A stretch of DNA of 64,000 nt from Lysobacter luteus (GCF_907164845.1 NZ_OU015430.1:2408001-2472000); one strand, 5' to 3'. Positions 54,747 to 64,000 are shown, numbered from the stretch's first letter. Numbers and translations: made by a program. The notes: a model not told the origin generated them from the sequence alone.

Positions 54747-55769
54747 ATGACTAATCTCGACACCTTTAAGGGCAAAAGCCTCCTGATCACCGGCGGCACG
54801 GGTTCTTTCGGCAATGCCGTGCTGCGGCGCTTCCTCAGTTCTGACATCGGGGAAATCCGGGTCTTCAGCCGGGACGAGAAGAAGCAGGACGATATGCGCT
54901 CGGCGATCAGCAGTGATCGACTGAAGTTCTATCTGGGTGACGTCCGGGACCCCCAGAGCGTCAAGGACGCACTCAAGGGCGTGGATTTCGTGTTCCATGC
55001 AGCGGCGCTGAAGCAGGTGCCTTCCTGCGAGTTCCATCCGATGCAGGCAGTGCAGACGAACATCCTCGGGACCGAGAACGTTCTCAACGCCGCGATCGAG
55101 AACGATGTCTCCCGTGTCGTGGTTCTCAGTACCGACAAGGCGGTCTATCCCATCAACGCGATGGGCATGTCGAAGGCACTGGCCGAGAAAGTCATGGTGG
55201 CCAAGTCCCGAGCCTGCCAAGGCAGTGGCCCGGTATTTTCGGCAACGCGCTACGGCAATGTCATGGCTTCGCGAGGCTCAGTGATCCCACTTTTCGTCAG
55301 TCAGCTGTTGTCGGGAAAATCCATCACGATCACCGACCCGGGAATGACGCGCTTCCTCATGTCGCTCGATGAATCCGTTGACCTCGTGCTGCACGCGTTC
55401 CACCACGCGAAGCCCGGTGACATCTTCGTGCAGAAGTCTCCCGCATCGACGATTCAGGTACTGGCGAAAGCCATCGCTGAAATGCTCGATCGTGAAGCGT
55501 CCATCCGCATCATCGGCACACGCCACGGCGAGAAGCTCTTCGAAACGCTGGTTTCCCGCGAGGAGATGGCGCGTGCAGAGGATCTGGGGCGGTACTACCG
55601 CATCCCCGCCGACGCACGCGATCTGAACTACGACCAGTACACGGCCGAAGGCGAGACCGAAATCTCGCTGCTCGAGGATTACACCTCTCACAACACGCAT
55701 CGCTTGGATATCGAGGCTGTGAAGGAAGTTGTCTCCAAGCTCGGTCCGCTGGAGGCGATGCGTGCTTAA
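54747..55769 (+). CDS. CapE/WbjB-type UDP-GlcNAc 4,6-dehydratase/5-epimerase
   Basis: First step to UDP-L-FucNAc: inverts and dehydrates UDP-GlcNAc. The 340 residues start MTNLDTFKGKSLLITGGTGSFG and contain FHAAALKQVPSCEFHPMQA and the catalytic SMK-type region NAMGMSKALAEKVM. ATG 54747; the 31 in-frame codons before it lie in capF-type sequence. It overlaps the next gene by eight bases. Confidence 0.9.
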   Translation: MTNLDTFKGKSLLITGGTGSFGNAVLRRFLSSDIGEIRVFSRDEKKQDDMRSAISSDRLKFYLGDVRDPQSVKDALKGVDFVFHAAALKQVPSCEFHPMQAVQTNILGTENVLNAAIENDVSRVVVLSTDKAVYPINAMGMSKALAEKVMVAKSRACQGSGPVFSATRYGNVMASRGSVIPLFVSQLLSGKSITITDPGMTRFLMSLDESVDLVLHAFHHAKPGDIFVQKSPASTIQVLAKAIAEMLDREASIRIIGTRHGEKLFETLVSREEMARAEDLGRYYRIPADARDLNYDQYTAEGETEISLLEDYTSHNTHRLDIEAVKEVVSKLGPLEAMRA

Positions 55770-56901
55770 GGTCGCGACAATTGTTGGGACCCGTCCGGAG
55801 ATAATCAGACTGTCGAGAGTCATGGCGATGCTCGACGGCCACTGCGATCACGTTCTGATTCACACCGGTCAGAACTACGATTACGAGCTCAACGGAATCT
55901 TCTTCGAAGAGCTGCAGATTCGGACGCCGGACTTCTTCCTGGAGGCCGCGGGCGCGAGCACGGCCCAAACCATCGGCCAGATCATCGCGAAAACGGATGT
56001 GGTTCTGGACAGCGTTCGTCCGGATGCGGTACTCGTCCTGGGCGACACCAACTCCTGTCTGGCGGCTCTCGCGGCCAAGCGTCGCAAGATCCCGATCTTC
56101 CACATGGAAGCCGGTAACCGCTGCTTTGACTTCCGGGTGCCGGAGGAGATCAATCGGCGCATCGTGGACCATTTGGCGGACATCAATCTGACCTACAGCC
56201 AGATTGCGCGCGAGTATCTGCTGCGCGAGGGATTGCCGCCCGACCAGATCATCTGCACGGGCAGCCCCATGCGCGAGGTGATCGACCACTACCGACCGGG
56301 CATCGATGGCTCCGGGATCCTCCGCACGCTCGGACTCGTTGACGGTCGCTATTACGTCGTCAGCGCGCATCGCGAGGAGAACGTCGACTCGGATCAGAAG
56401 CTGCGCAAGCTCTTCGACGTGCTGACGCACCTGGCGGTGGACCGGGACTCGGACGTCATCGTGTCCACCCATCCGCGCACCCGCAAGCGCATCGAGGCGC
56501 TGGGACTGAGCGCGCCCGATCGCGTGCGCTTCGAGAAACCGTTCGGCTTCCTCGACTACGTCCACCTGCAGATGCATGCGCAGGCCGTGCTGTCAGACAG
56601 CGGCACCATCACCGAGGAGTCGTCGATCCTCGACTTCCCCGCGATCAACATCCGGGACGCGCACGAGCGACCGGAGGGGTTCGAGGAAGGCGCGGTCATC
56701 ATGACGGGCCTGGAACTGCGCGACGTACGCCAGGCCCTGGACGTCGTGGAGTCTGCGCGCGCGTCGCGCGGCACCGCCGACGGCCGCATGACGCGGCTGG
56801 TTGCCGATTACGCCGCGACCAACGTATCGGACAAGGTGTTGCGGATCCTGCTCAGCTACACGTCTTACGTGAACCGGAAGGTTTGGCACAAACCCTCCTG
56901 A
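55762..56901 (+). CDS. CapG/WbjD-type UDP-N-acetylhexosamine 2-epimerase
   Basis: Non-hydrolysing epimerase that finishes UDP-L-FucNAc (379 residues). TIVGTRPEIIRLSRVMAMLD, HTGQNYDYELNGIFFEEL, HMEAGNRCFDFRVPEEINRR and SDSGTITEESSIL are all characteristic. GTG 55762 is within the previous gene, preceded by GGAGG; an upstream start at 55729 lacks support. It ends seven bases before the convergent GT4 gene. Confidence 0.92.
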   Translation: MLKVATIVGTRPEIIRLSRVMAMLDGHCDHVLIHTGQNYDYELNGIFFEELQIRTPDFFLEAAGASTAQTIGQIIAKTDVVLDSVRPDAVLVLGDTNSCLAALAAKRRKIPIFHMEAGNRCFDFRVPEEINRRIVDHLADINLTYSQIAREYLLREGLPPDQIICTGSPMREVIDHYRPGIDGSGILRTLGLVDGRYYVVSAHREENVDSDQKLRKLFDVLTHLAVDRDSDVIVSTHPRTRKRIEALGLSAPDRVRFEKPFGFLDYVHLQMHAQAVLSDSGTITEESSILDFPAINIRDAHERPEGFEEGAVIMTGLELRDVRQALDVVESARASRGTADGRMTRLVADYAATNVSDKVLRILLSYTSYVNRKVWHKPS

Positions 56902-56908
56902 GCCGCCC

Positions 56909-58105
56909 TCACCCGCCGCGGCGTCGAGCCGCGGCCAGCGTCGTGAACGTGGTTTCGAGATGATCGATCGCGACGTCGACCGAGAACGCCCGCTCCATGA
57001 AGCGGCGCCCCCGTCGCCCTTGTTCGAACGTGGCATCCGGCTGATCGAGCATGTCGGCCAGCACCTCGACGAAGGTGTCAGAGGCGTCCGTCGCGCTGTA
57101 GCGAACACCCGAGCGCACGTCATCGTGCTTCCGGAGCAGGTCCGGCAGGGGCGTGGACAGCACCGGAAGCCCGCATGCCTGGTATTGCAGGATCTTGATC
57201 GGAATGATGTCTCGCGTGATGTCGTTGATCTCGAACGGATTCACCGCCACCCGACCGAGAGACAGATAACGCGGCACATCCTGGTACGACACCATTCCGG
57301 TGAGGATCACACAGGATTGCAGCCCCGACGCGTTGACTTCCGCAGCCAGGGCATCGTCCAGTTCACCGCCGCCCACGATCAGCAGTTTTGCCTTCGGACG
57401 GCGCCGTACGATGTCGGCCATCCGACGAATTAGCCCGATCAACCCGCTGAACGCGTATGTCGTACCGAGGAACACGATCACTTCGTCGCCGTCGCGCAGT
57501 CCGTACCGTTCCATCAACGCGGTGTCAGGCGTGCGCGGCAAGAAGTGTACACAGTCCACGCCATGATCGAGGACGCTGGCTGGCACTGCGTCCCCCGCCA
57601 GCGAGCGCACGTAGTCCCCCATCTTTTCGTTGGTCACGAGCACATGGTCTGCATTGCGATAGATGTAGCGCTCGCCCGCGCGCAGGATGGCCTGCGAGGC
57701 ACGATCCGGCCTCAGCTGGTGGTACGCATCAAGTACACGGTAGATGGCAGGCACACCGTGTCGGCGTGCCAAGCGGATTGCCTGCGTGCCGTTGATGAAG
57801 ACCGAGTAGACGAAGACCGCATCGATATTGCCCTGGCGCAGCCGCGACGAGAGCATTCGATGGAAACGTGCTCGCGCCTCGAAGTACTTGAGGACAGGCA
57901 CGTTGCCGTGGGGGATCGGCGTGAGCGAGATCTCGCCCTCACCGGTCCGGCTCACGCGCTGCGTTCCGGACGAGGTGACCCGAGCCTCGCTGAAGTCGAT
58001 GACCTCCACTGCGTGCCCACGTCCGGCCAACCGCTCCGCAAAGTCCTGATACTCGTAGACAGGCTTGTCGAGGTAGCTGACTTCGTGACACCAGAGGATT
58101 TTCAT
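56909..58105 (-). CDS. Glycosyltransferase family 4
   Basis: 398 residues, cytosolic GT-B fold. N-terminal half: MKILWCHEVSYLDKPVYEYQ; C-terminal half: VIVFLGTTYAFSGLIGLIRR, LLIVGGGELDDALAAEV, VSYQDVPRYLSLGRVAVNPF and IPIKILQYQACGLPVLSTPL. The EX7E-like motif region of GT4 is thus recognisable. ATG 58105 is preceded by AAATCC-poor sequence; the longer reading is in the gap before. It probably adds a hexose in O-antigen assembly; donor unknown. Confidence 0.85.
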   Translation of the reverse strand: MKILWCHEVSYLDKPVYEYQDFAERLAGRGHAVEVIDFSEARVTSSGTQRVSRTGEGEISLTPIPHGNVPVLKYFEARARFHRMLSSRLRQGNIDAVFVYSVFINGTQAIRLARRHGVPAIYRVLDAYHQLRPDRASQAILRAGERYIYRNADHVLVTNEKMGDYVRSLAGDAVPASVLDHGVDCVHFLPRTPDTALMERYGLRDGDEVIVFLGTTYAFSGLIGLIRRMADIVRRRPKAKLLIVGGGELDDALAAEVNASGLQSCVILTGMVSYQDVPRYLSLGRVAVNPFEINDITRDIIPIKILQYQACGLPVLSTPLPDLLRKHDDVRSGVRYSATDASDTFVEVLADMLDQPDATFEQGRRGRRFMERAFSVDVAIDHLETTFTTLAAARRRGG

Positions 58106-58170
58106 CTGTCGGATCCGTGATCTGTACAAGAAGTGCCCGGGGCGAGCAAGCGGGAATACATCGCAGCGAA

Positions 58171-58554
58171 TCAGCCTGGCCGACCACCACTCAGCGTCAT
58201 CAGCAGGACACCACACGACACCAGCACCAGCCCTGCCCATTGGGCCGCGGAGAGTCGCTCGTCGTAGAGAACCCAACTCGACAACGCGATCAGTACGTAG
58301 AACAGGGCGCCGGAAATCGCGAATGCCATGCCGAGCTTCACGCGGCTGACGACGACCACCCAGACGATGAAACCGATCCCCTGGATCGCGACCGCCATGA
58401 TCACGCTCGGGGACAGGCACGCGGCCAGAAGCCATTGCACACCCGTCGGCACCGGATCGCGCGCGGCGATCTGCGTCACCGCGCGTTTGACGAGCAACTG
58501 GCTGCCCAGTGTTGAACAGGTGACGAAGATGATCATCAGGATTTCGCGGATCAT
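58171..58554 (-). CDS. Four-TM EamA/SMR-like transporter, candidate Und-P-sugar flippase
   Basis: 127 residues with four hydrophobic helices: ILMIIFVTCSTLGSQLLVKR, VIMAVAIQGIGFIVWVVVV, MAFAISGALFYVLIALSSW and QWAGLVLVSCGVLLMTLSGG. Size and pattern fit the SMR/ArnE-F group that flips undecaprenyl-linked sugars. It overlaps the 900-residue membrane gene as ATGA, so the two very likely act together. Confidence 0.72.
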   Translation of the reverse strand: MIREILMIIFVTCSTLGSQLLVKRAVTQIAARDPVPTGVQWLLAACLSPSVIMAVAIQGIGFIVWVVVVSRVKLGMAFAISGALFYVLIALSSWVLYDERLSAAQWAGLVLVSCGVLLMTLSGGRPG

Positions 58555-61253
58555 TGCACTGTCTCTTGTTGAATCGTCTGACCTGGAGCGTCGTTCGAAT
58601 CCGTTGTACCGGGCAATCTGACGAAGAGGCGGACAGCGCTATCGGCTGGTGCGGGCAGTTCGCGGAGACAGGCGAGATCGCTCTCCGGCACCGCATCCGT
58701 GTACGCCAGCCGGGTCACACCAAGGCGGTCCATCTGTTTGCCACAGACATTGAGCGACACCCGGTACATATCCGGATGCAGGAGGGTGAACGCGGGCTCG
58801 GGAAGAGCCGGCGCTGATTCGAACACGACATGCGCATAGCGGTTCCAGACATCCGTATACGCACCCGACGGATCTAGCTCGTCGACGAGGGCGCGGTCCG
58901 GCACCATCTTCGAACCCGTCACCACGTGCAGACCGCGCGCCTTCAAGCCCTGTGAAAAGACAAAATTTCCGACAACCGCCCATGTATCCGAGTTTGGATC
59001 GTCTGCGTCGTTTGCGGCGCTCAGCACTGGCTTTTCGAGGATGGCCGATAGTCCGCTTACGAGTGGGTTAACCATCAACGAGGGCAACAGCGCCATGATC
59101 AATCCGAAGGCAAAAACGCCAAGACGGCCCAAACCTATACCGGCGACCATGCAAGCGGACGCCAAAGTTCCGATGAGCAACACTTTAAGGGTGAAGAAGT
59201 TCGGGTCGATCGCTTGCAGCCAGCCGCCAAAGACAAGGAGCAGCGGAACGACCATCAGGACGAACATCAATCGCACGGAGGCGGACCGATACTGAATATC
59301 CCCGCTCACCATGCGGGACAGCAACACGATGCTGGCGAGCACGGATCCCAATCCGAATCCCAGCATTGCGCGTGCACCCGGCACCCAGCCCCAACCGATT
59401 TTCTGCAGGACCCACTCGAACGGCCCAGGCAGGGAAAGGCCCACCCATGCTCCGACCACTAAGCAGTAGGCGCCGAGGACCGCAATCAAAGCGCCGGATC
59501 TTCTCAGCAGAGACTTGATCTTCACAACGGCGAAAACGAAGGGCGCCAAGATGATGAAGCTGGACGCTTCGGACGCGTTGGTTGGCGGAAAGGGGACATA
59601 AAGTCCATCCGACCGTAGGCCTTCGAAATAGCCCGAGAACTGCCGGACGAGCGAAAACTCCCCGCTTTCAGAAATCCGATGCCCGGGATAGCTCGTAGCG
59701 AGCATGATCTCGATAGTAGGAAGCGCCTGCCGCACGTAAAGGAAGGCGGCGACACCCGCCAGGGCAACCGCTCCCAACAGCAACGCGCCTCTCGCAACGA
59801 TTATGCTTCGAAACGAAGCCCATCGCCCGTCCTCGAGCGCGAGTCCCACGATGAGCGCAACGCCCAGGTAAGCAAGCGGAATGATGAACGGCGGGTAGGG
59901 ATGCATCATTAGATTGAGCGCGGAGAATCCAATTAATCCCGCACCTACAGTCATCCATCTCCGACGGCGACCGAACATCAGATAAGCAGCGCCGATCACG
60001 GCGCATGCAAACCCGATCAGGATTTCCGGCAGATTGCTCGAGAACCACCATTGGGTGAACGATGACCCATACACCCACACCGCTCCCAGGCACGATATGA
60101 CGACCTGACCTCGTGTCAGCAGCGCGCACAGCCAGAAAAACGACAACAGCAAACCGAACGTCTTGTATGCCCACCACCAGGAGAATCCGGTCTCAACACC
60201 GAACAGATGGAAGCCGTAATACTTGGGCTGAAGAACGGCCGCCGGTCCACCCACCGGCAGGCTCGCGATCAACGGAGCACCCGCGCCACCTACGGATGGA
60301 TTGCGCGACTCGTACCCGTTAGCAACCTGCGAGAGCACCCACGGAGACTGCGTGTTCCACTCATCCGAACGTATGTGCTTGGGGCTCCCCAGATCGATCA
60401 TCTGGTCAACAGGTCTTGCGGGATACATTTCCTCCCAAACACCGATGGAGGATTGATGGAGGTTCAATCCCACGTAGACGACCGCTGAAAGCAACAGCGC
60501 GACCACGACGCCCGCTGCCTTTGGCGATACGATCAGGATGCCCTCGTCGCTCATGAAGCGCGCGCCTCGCATTAGCCAAGGTTCAGGACCCCAACGTCGC
60601 GTCGGCAAGCGGCGCCACCCCAATGGCACGAGCCAAGTCAACACAATCCATGCGCCGGCCGCCGCGACGATGATGCCGAACCAATAGTTGAACAGGCTTC
60701 GAAAATCGACCCTGCCGGCTCCCTTCGGCAGAGTAAAATCGACGAACGGGTCCGGCTCGTCCAGTACCCACACAAGTTCGCCTGCATCACCTGCCACTGC
60801 ATGCAGACGCATTTGGTTCTCGGTGCCTTTCGCCCCTGCGAGGGAAGCGCCGACGAGCGTCCGACGCGCGCCAGGCACAGCGATGTCGATCCTCCGCAGC
60901 GAAAACTCACCGGCACTTCTACCGGGGTCCACGCGTATACGTTCAATCCCATTCTTGATCGGCAGTTCAACAACGTACTCGTGCCACTGCCCATCGGAAA
61001 TCAGTGCAAAGGGAATGCTTCGCTCGGGACTGTATTCCTCGCCACCGCTTGAGTAGAAGATCTCGCCGTCGGTACCGGCGCTGGTACGCGCCTCCAGGAT
61101 GACATCTACCTTGCTGGCACTGACGCCGGCAAGATTGAGTGCCCAAGCGACGAGCAAGGCGAACCCGATTGCACCCAGCCAACGACCTCGATCAGGCCAG
61201 CCGCCACCGAACGAACGCGCCACTGCCACCCCGGGCTCGCCTGAATTCATCAT
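58551..61253 (-). CDS. Large polytopic membrane protein, GT-C-like, function unknown
   Basis: 900 residues. An N-terminal membrane helix is followed by a periplasmic beta region (about 45-185), then 12 or more membrane helices between about 190 and 720, and a C-terminal extracytoplasmic part (about 740-900). The organisation resembles integral-membrane glycosyltransferases (GT-C) that use Und-P-sugars, such as GtrC-type proteins. I do not recognise a named family with certainty. It follows the double-GT2 gene by 93 bases and overlaps the four-TM gene, which supports a flippase/transferase pair. Confidence 0.65.
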   Translation of the reverse strand: MMNSGEPGVAVARSFGGGWPDRGRWLGAIGFALLVAWALNLAGVSASKVDVILEARTSAGTDGEIFYSSGGEEYSPERSIPFALISDGQWHEYVVELPIKNGIERIRVDPGRSAGEFSLRRIDIAVPGARRTLVGASLAGAKGTENQMRLHAVAGDAGELVWVLDEPDPFVDFTLPKGAGRVDFRSLFNYWFGIIVAAAGAWIVLTWLVPLGWRRLPTRRWGPEPWLMRGARFMSDEGILIVSPKAAGVVVALLLSAVVYVGLNLHQSSIGVWEEMYPARPVDQMIDLGSPKHIRSDEWNTQSPWVLSQVANGYESRNPSVGGAGAPLIASLPVGGPAAVLQPKYYGFHLFGVETGFSWWWAYKTFGLLLSFFWLCALLTRGQVVISCLGAVWVYGSSFTQWWFSSNLPEILIGFACAVIGAAYLMFGRRRRWMTVGAGLIGFSALNLMMHPYPPFIIPLAYLGVALIVGLALEDGRWASFRSIIVARGALLLGAVALAGVAAFLYVRQALPTIEIMLATSYPGHRISESGEFSLVRQFSGYFEGLRSDGLYVPFPPTNASEASSFIILAPFVFAVVKIKSLLRRSGALIAVLGAYCLVVGAWVGLSLPGPFEWVLQKIGWGWVPGARAMLGFGLGSVLASIVLLSRMVSGDIQYRSASVRLMFVLMVVPLLLVFGGWLQAIDPNFFTLKVLLIGTLASACMVAGIGLGRLGVFAFGLIMALLPSLMVNPLVSGLSAILEKPVLSAANDADDPNSDTWAVVGNFVFSQGLKARGLHVVTGSKMVPDRALVDELDPSGAYTDVWNRYAHVVFESAPALPEPAFTLLHPDMYRVSLNVCGKQMDRLGVTRLAYTDAVPESDLACLRELPAPADSAVRLFVRLPGTTDSNDAPGQTIQQETVQ

Positions 61254-61346
61254 TTCCTAGTTATTCCCCGGGTGGCACCCGTAAGCTGCGCGGACAACGG
61301 CCCGGACATCGGTAGCCGCGGACGCAATGACTGCTTTAGCAAGGCC

Positions 61347-63647
61347 TCAATCCTTATGACGGGGAGGGAACGCGTAGTCAAAGGTGTCTCCCACGATGGC
61401 CAGGTTCGGGCTGTACGCTGGATCCCGCGCGATTATTCGCGGCCAGCGCTCTTTCATGATATTGACCTCATGGAGGAACCGTTCGCGCCTCTCGGGGACA
61501 TCATCCGGCCCGCGCGAAGCGGACTCGTGATGGACCAGCTCCGAATACGGCGTCCAGAGATTCCGATAGCCCCGGGCATGGATCCGAAGGCAGAGATCGA
61601 CGTCGTTGTAAGCGACCGCCAGACCTTCGTCCAGGCCGCCCACATCCTCGTAGAGCGACTTGCGCAACACCATGCACGCAGCAGTGACGGCCGAATAGTT
61701 CTGCAGCAACCGCGCGCGGAACATGTGCCCGAACCAGCCCTTCGGCCGCCCGCCATATGCGCTGACGGCGACGCCGTTGAAGCCAAGCACGATGCCCGCG
61801 TGCTGGATCGTGCCGTCGGGGAAATACAGCATCGCGCCCACCGCACCGATGTCTGGCCGCAGAGCCTGCGAGACCATTTCCTTCAGCCAGTCGGGCGAGG
61901 TCACCTCAATGTCATTGTTGAGCAGGCAAATCACTTCGCCGCTCGCGTGTTTCACGCCCAGGTTGTTGAGCTCGGAATAATTGAAGGGCGCACCGTGCCT
62001 GATGACGCGCACACGACTGTCCTGAGTCATCCGCGCCAGATAGTCGAGCGTTCTCCGCTCGACGGAACCGTTGTCGACGATCACCACTTCTAAGTCGGGG
62101 TAGTCGGTGTCTTGCAGTATGCCGCGCACGGCCATGGACAGCAGTTCCGAGCGGTCGCGTGTCGCGATGACAACGGATACCTTCGGCGGCTGCGCGGGCA
62201 GTGCGTTGCGGATACGATAGTTGCCCGGATGCCGGGGAATCTCCATAACCTCCGCATCGCGACCGACCCGTTCGAGATGCGACTGCAGGCTCTTCATCGC
62301 AGCCAAGTGGGCGTAGTTCTTTTCGCCAGGCGCCAGCGCGGTCGAACCGGGGATGGCGCGCCAGTGATAGAGCACATGGGGCACGTGGCCGATCTGGTCG
62401 GAGTCGAGCTGCTCGATGCAGCGCAATGCGAGATCCCAGTCCTGGCTACCCTCGAATCCGCCGCGGAACCGCCCCACGGACTCGACCAGTGCCCGCTCGT
62501 AGACACCGAAATGGCTGACGCAGTTGTGCGACAGCAGCAGATCGTGATTCCAGTCGGGCTTGAAATAGGGATCGAAGCGCATGCCCTGGTCGTCGATCTT
62601 GTCCTCGTCGCTGTAAGCCATGCGCCAACGCGGATGCGCCGCGAAGCCTGACATCATTTCCTGCAGGGCACGCGGATGCAGCTCGTCATCGTGGTCGAGC
62701 AATGCGATGTATTCGCCCCTCGCTATGTCGAGCGCGGTGTTCGACGCGTGCGAGATATGGCCGTTGGTGTCGCGCACAACGTAACGGACGCGCGGATCCA
62801 GCCGCGCGTACTCGTCGAGAATCCGCGCGACGTGCGGCTGCGGCGAGGCGTCGTCGGCGATGCACAGTTCCCAGTTCGTGTAGGTCTGCTCCCGCACGCT
62901 CTCGATGCAGCGTCTCAACCAGCGCTCCGGCGTGTTGTAGGTGGGCATGACGACGCTGACGAGAGGGCCAGCGGTACCGGTCTCGCTCCCACTGGTCTCA
63001 GTTGCGCCAGGCAGGCTGCCATACGTGTCGAGCCACCGTCCGTAATCCAATGGGTCCATGCTGCGGTGGTGATGCACGCGCGATGAGGCATAGAGGAAGT
63101 CGCCGAGCGCCCGCCTGCCGCCCGAGACTCCTCGGCGCAGAATCTCAAGGACAAACCGCATCCTGGCCTGAAATCCGGTTCGGGCGCGAAGCCCGTCTGC
63201 GACGAGCCGCCTCGCCGCCTCAACGCGGCCGAGGCGATGCAAACGCGGGTTGGGCAGGCCGAGTTTGGCCTTCATGATGGTTGGATCGAAACGCAAGGCC
63301 ACGACTGGCGCCGGAAACATGACGACCATATTGCCGTCGAAGCGTCCGCCCGCACCGACGTCGACCGCGAACTCAATCTTGCCCGCCTCACTGAATCCCT
63401 GGCCGTAATCGACGTAAAGGCACGGCGTGGACAGTCGACCCGAGACGACGTCGACACGCAGATCCAGCTGGTACCAGCCTCCAGGAATGGGGTCGATCCG
63501 ACACAGGAATGCCGGATCGTCGCCGGTCGCCCTCCAGAGCGGAAACCCGTGTTCCGTTTTCCCTGCCGCCTGCAGTTGCTGGAGCGGTGTCAGGATGGGG
63601 TCAATCGTTCCTTCAATATGTTTCATCTTCCAGTCTTCCGGTCCCAT
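61347..63647 (-). CDS. Bidomain glycosyltransferase (two GT2 domains)
   Basis: 766 residues. An N-terminal beta-rich region (about 30-120) precedes GT2 domain 1 at about 225-450 (VSVVMPTYNTPERWLRRCIE, LLDHDDELHPRAL, GSQDWDLALR) and GT2 domain 2 at about 490-740 (VSVVIATRDRSELLSMAVRG, ICLLNNDIEVTSPDWL). DDD/NND motifs are kept in both, so both may be active. It resembles rhamnosyltransferases of O-antigen clusters. An alternate ATG at 63626 (GGAAG upstream) would drop seven residues. Confidence 0.85.
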   Translation of the reverse strand: MGPEDWKMKHIEGTIDPILTPLQQLQAAGKTEHGFPLWRATGDDPAFLCRIDPIPGGWYQLDLRVDVVSGRLSTPCLYVDYGQGFSEAGKIEFAVDVGAGGRFDGNMVVMFPAPVVALRFDPTIMKAKLGLPNPRLHRLGRVEAARRLVADGLRARTGFQARMRFVLEILRRGVSGGRRALGDFLYASSRVHHHRSMDPLDYGRWLDTYGSLPGATETSGSETGTAGPLVSVVMPTYNTPERWLRRCIESVREQTYTNWELCIADDASPQPHVARILDEYARLDPRVRYVVRDTNGHISHASNTALDIARGEYIALLDHDDELHPRALQEMMSGFAAHPRWRMAYSDEDKIDDQGMRFDPYFKPDWNHDLLLSHNCVSHFGVYERALVESVGRFRGGFEGSQDWDLALRCIEQLDSDQIGHVPHVLYHWRAIPGSTALAPGEKNYAHLAAMKSLQSHLERVGRDAEVMEIPRHPGNYRIRNALPAQPPKVSVVIATRDRSELLSMAVRGILQDTDYPDLEVVIVDNGSVERRTLDYLARMTQDSRVRVIRHGAPFNYSELNNLGVKHASGEVICLLNNDIEVTSPDWLKEMVSQALRPDIGAVGAMLYFPDGTIQHAGIVLGFNGVAVSAYGGRPKGWFGHMFRARLLQNYSAVTAACMVLRKSLYEDVGGLDEGLAVAYNDVDLCLRIHARGYRNLWTPYSELVHHESASRGPDDVPERRERFLHEVNIMKERWPRIIARDPAYSPNLAIVGDTFDYAFPPRHKD

Positions 63648-63750
63648 GCAAAAAGGTCATCCGCTATCGGGCGCGCTCGGGCATGCCCCGGCCATGCAAC
63701 AGGATCCGCGGGTGCATGTGTTTCATAAAGGGATGCGGGTCCGGGCACGG

Positions 63751-64000
63751 TCATATACGGCCGCGGCGGAACCAGCCAGACACCCTTCCGAGGGTGCCAG
63801 CAAAGGATCGACGCTGGAGCTGCGCAAGGTCGGCAGTCATCGCATCAAGCGCAGCCTGCGTCGCTTGCTGGTTTTGCACAAGCGCCTGGATGCTGCGGTC
63901 GTGCGCACTCATACCGGCGCCGAGCTGCGCCATTACGGCATGCAGGCTCTGCGACACCGCATCCAACTGCTTCAAGAGTTCGTCGGCGCGTTCGTTGGCA
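63751..64000 (-). CDS. C-terminal end of a coiled-coil containing protein (partial)
   Basis: The frame is open to the right edge and only the last 82 residues are visible; no ATG lies in it. A heptad-like helix (QLDAVSQSLHAVMAQLGAGM, then QATQAALDAMTADLAQLQRR) ends in a short basic tail GTLGRVSGWFRRGRI. Its end resembles C-termini seen in O-antigen cluster methyltransferases and glycosyltransferases, but I cannot name it. Confidence 0.55.
   Translation of the reverse strand, partial: ANERADELLKQLDAVSQSLHAVMAQLGAGMSAHDRSIQALVQNQQATQAALDAMTADLAQLQRRSFAGTLGRVSGWFRRGRI

Overview
The window is a GC-rich (about 70%) gammaproteobacterial chromosome segment, almost certainly from Xanthomonadaceae (Lysobacter, Luteimonas or a close relative). 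Four things point there: a complete type II secretion operon with an XpsN-like C/N component, a STAS-fused MlaE-type transporter, a polysaccharide cluster that starts directly after etfBA (the place where xanthomonads keep their O-antigen locus), and the paired palindromic repeats with arms reading GTAGGAGCG that are common in this family. I see no tRNA, rRNA, CRISPR array, insertion sequence or prophage.

Layout. 1-11630 (minus): a T2SS operon gspE-F-G-H-I-J-K-L-M-N-D, nearly every junction a 4-nt overlap or a gap of a few bases, followed by a partial glycosyltransferase. 11727-17732 (minus): purL, a DsbC-type lipoprotein and xerD; an RDD membrane protein diverges at 17823. 18297-18528: two repeat pairs. 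18529-25816: the conserved block lptG-lptF (minus) diverging from pepA-holC-valS (plus). 25820-27614 (minus): pssA, a probable unrecognised holD (DNA polymerase III psi) and rimI, coupled by GTGA overlaps. 27697-34274 (plus): a DUF4124 protein, then a caa3-type cytochrome oxidase operon (subunit II fused to cytochrome c, subunits I and III fused, a small membrane protein, CtaG and a triheme cytochrome c). 34532-36810: proS and an H-NS family protein, ending in a strong terminator. 36888-41908: a ThrE-type exporter, divergent from a four-gene Mla/MCE lipid transport operon. 42120-44548: an AlkB-like dioxygenase and ETF-ubiquinone oxidoreductase.

44557-64000 is surface-polysaccharide territory with metabolic genes mixed in: an AT-richer WbsX/RgpF-type glycosyltransferase, ugd, scoAB (SCOT), manC, etfBA. 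The O-antigen-like cluster then holds a GtrB-like Und-P glycosyltransferase, the three enzymes for UDP-N-acetyl-L-fucosamine (CapF, CapE, CapG types) and, on the opposite strand, a GT4 glycosyltransferase, a 4-TM transporter, a 900-residue polytopic protein, a double-GT2 protein and the C-terminus of a gene that leaves the window.

How they work together: the T2SS exports folded exoproteins and uses DsbC-type disulfide isomerisation; LptFG and the polysaccharide genes build and export LPS; the Mla-like operon maintains the outer membrane; ETF, ETF-QO, SCOT and the caa3 oxidase form an oxidative energy route. The most interesting signals are the candidate psi subunit, a possible dispersed O-antigen side-chain glycosylation system, and repeat elements that have entered the ends and the interior of coding sequences, in two cases supplying the stop codon.
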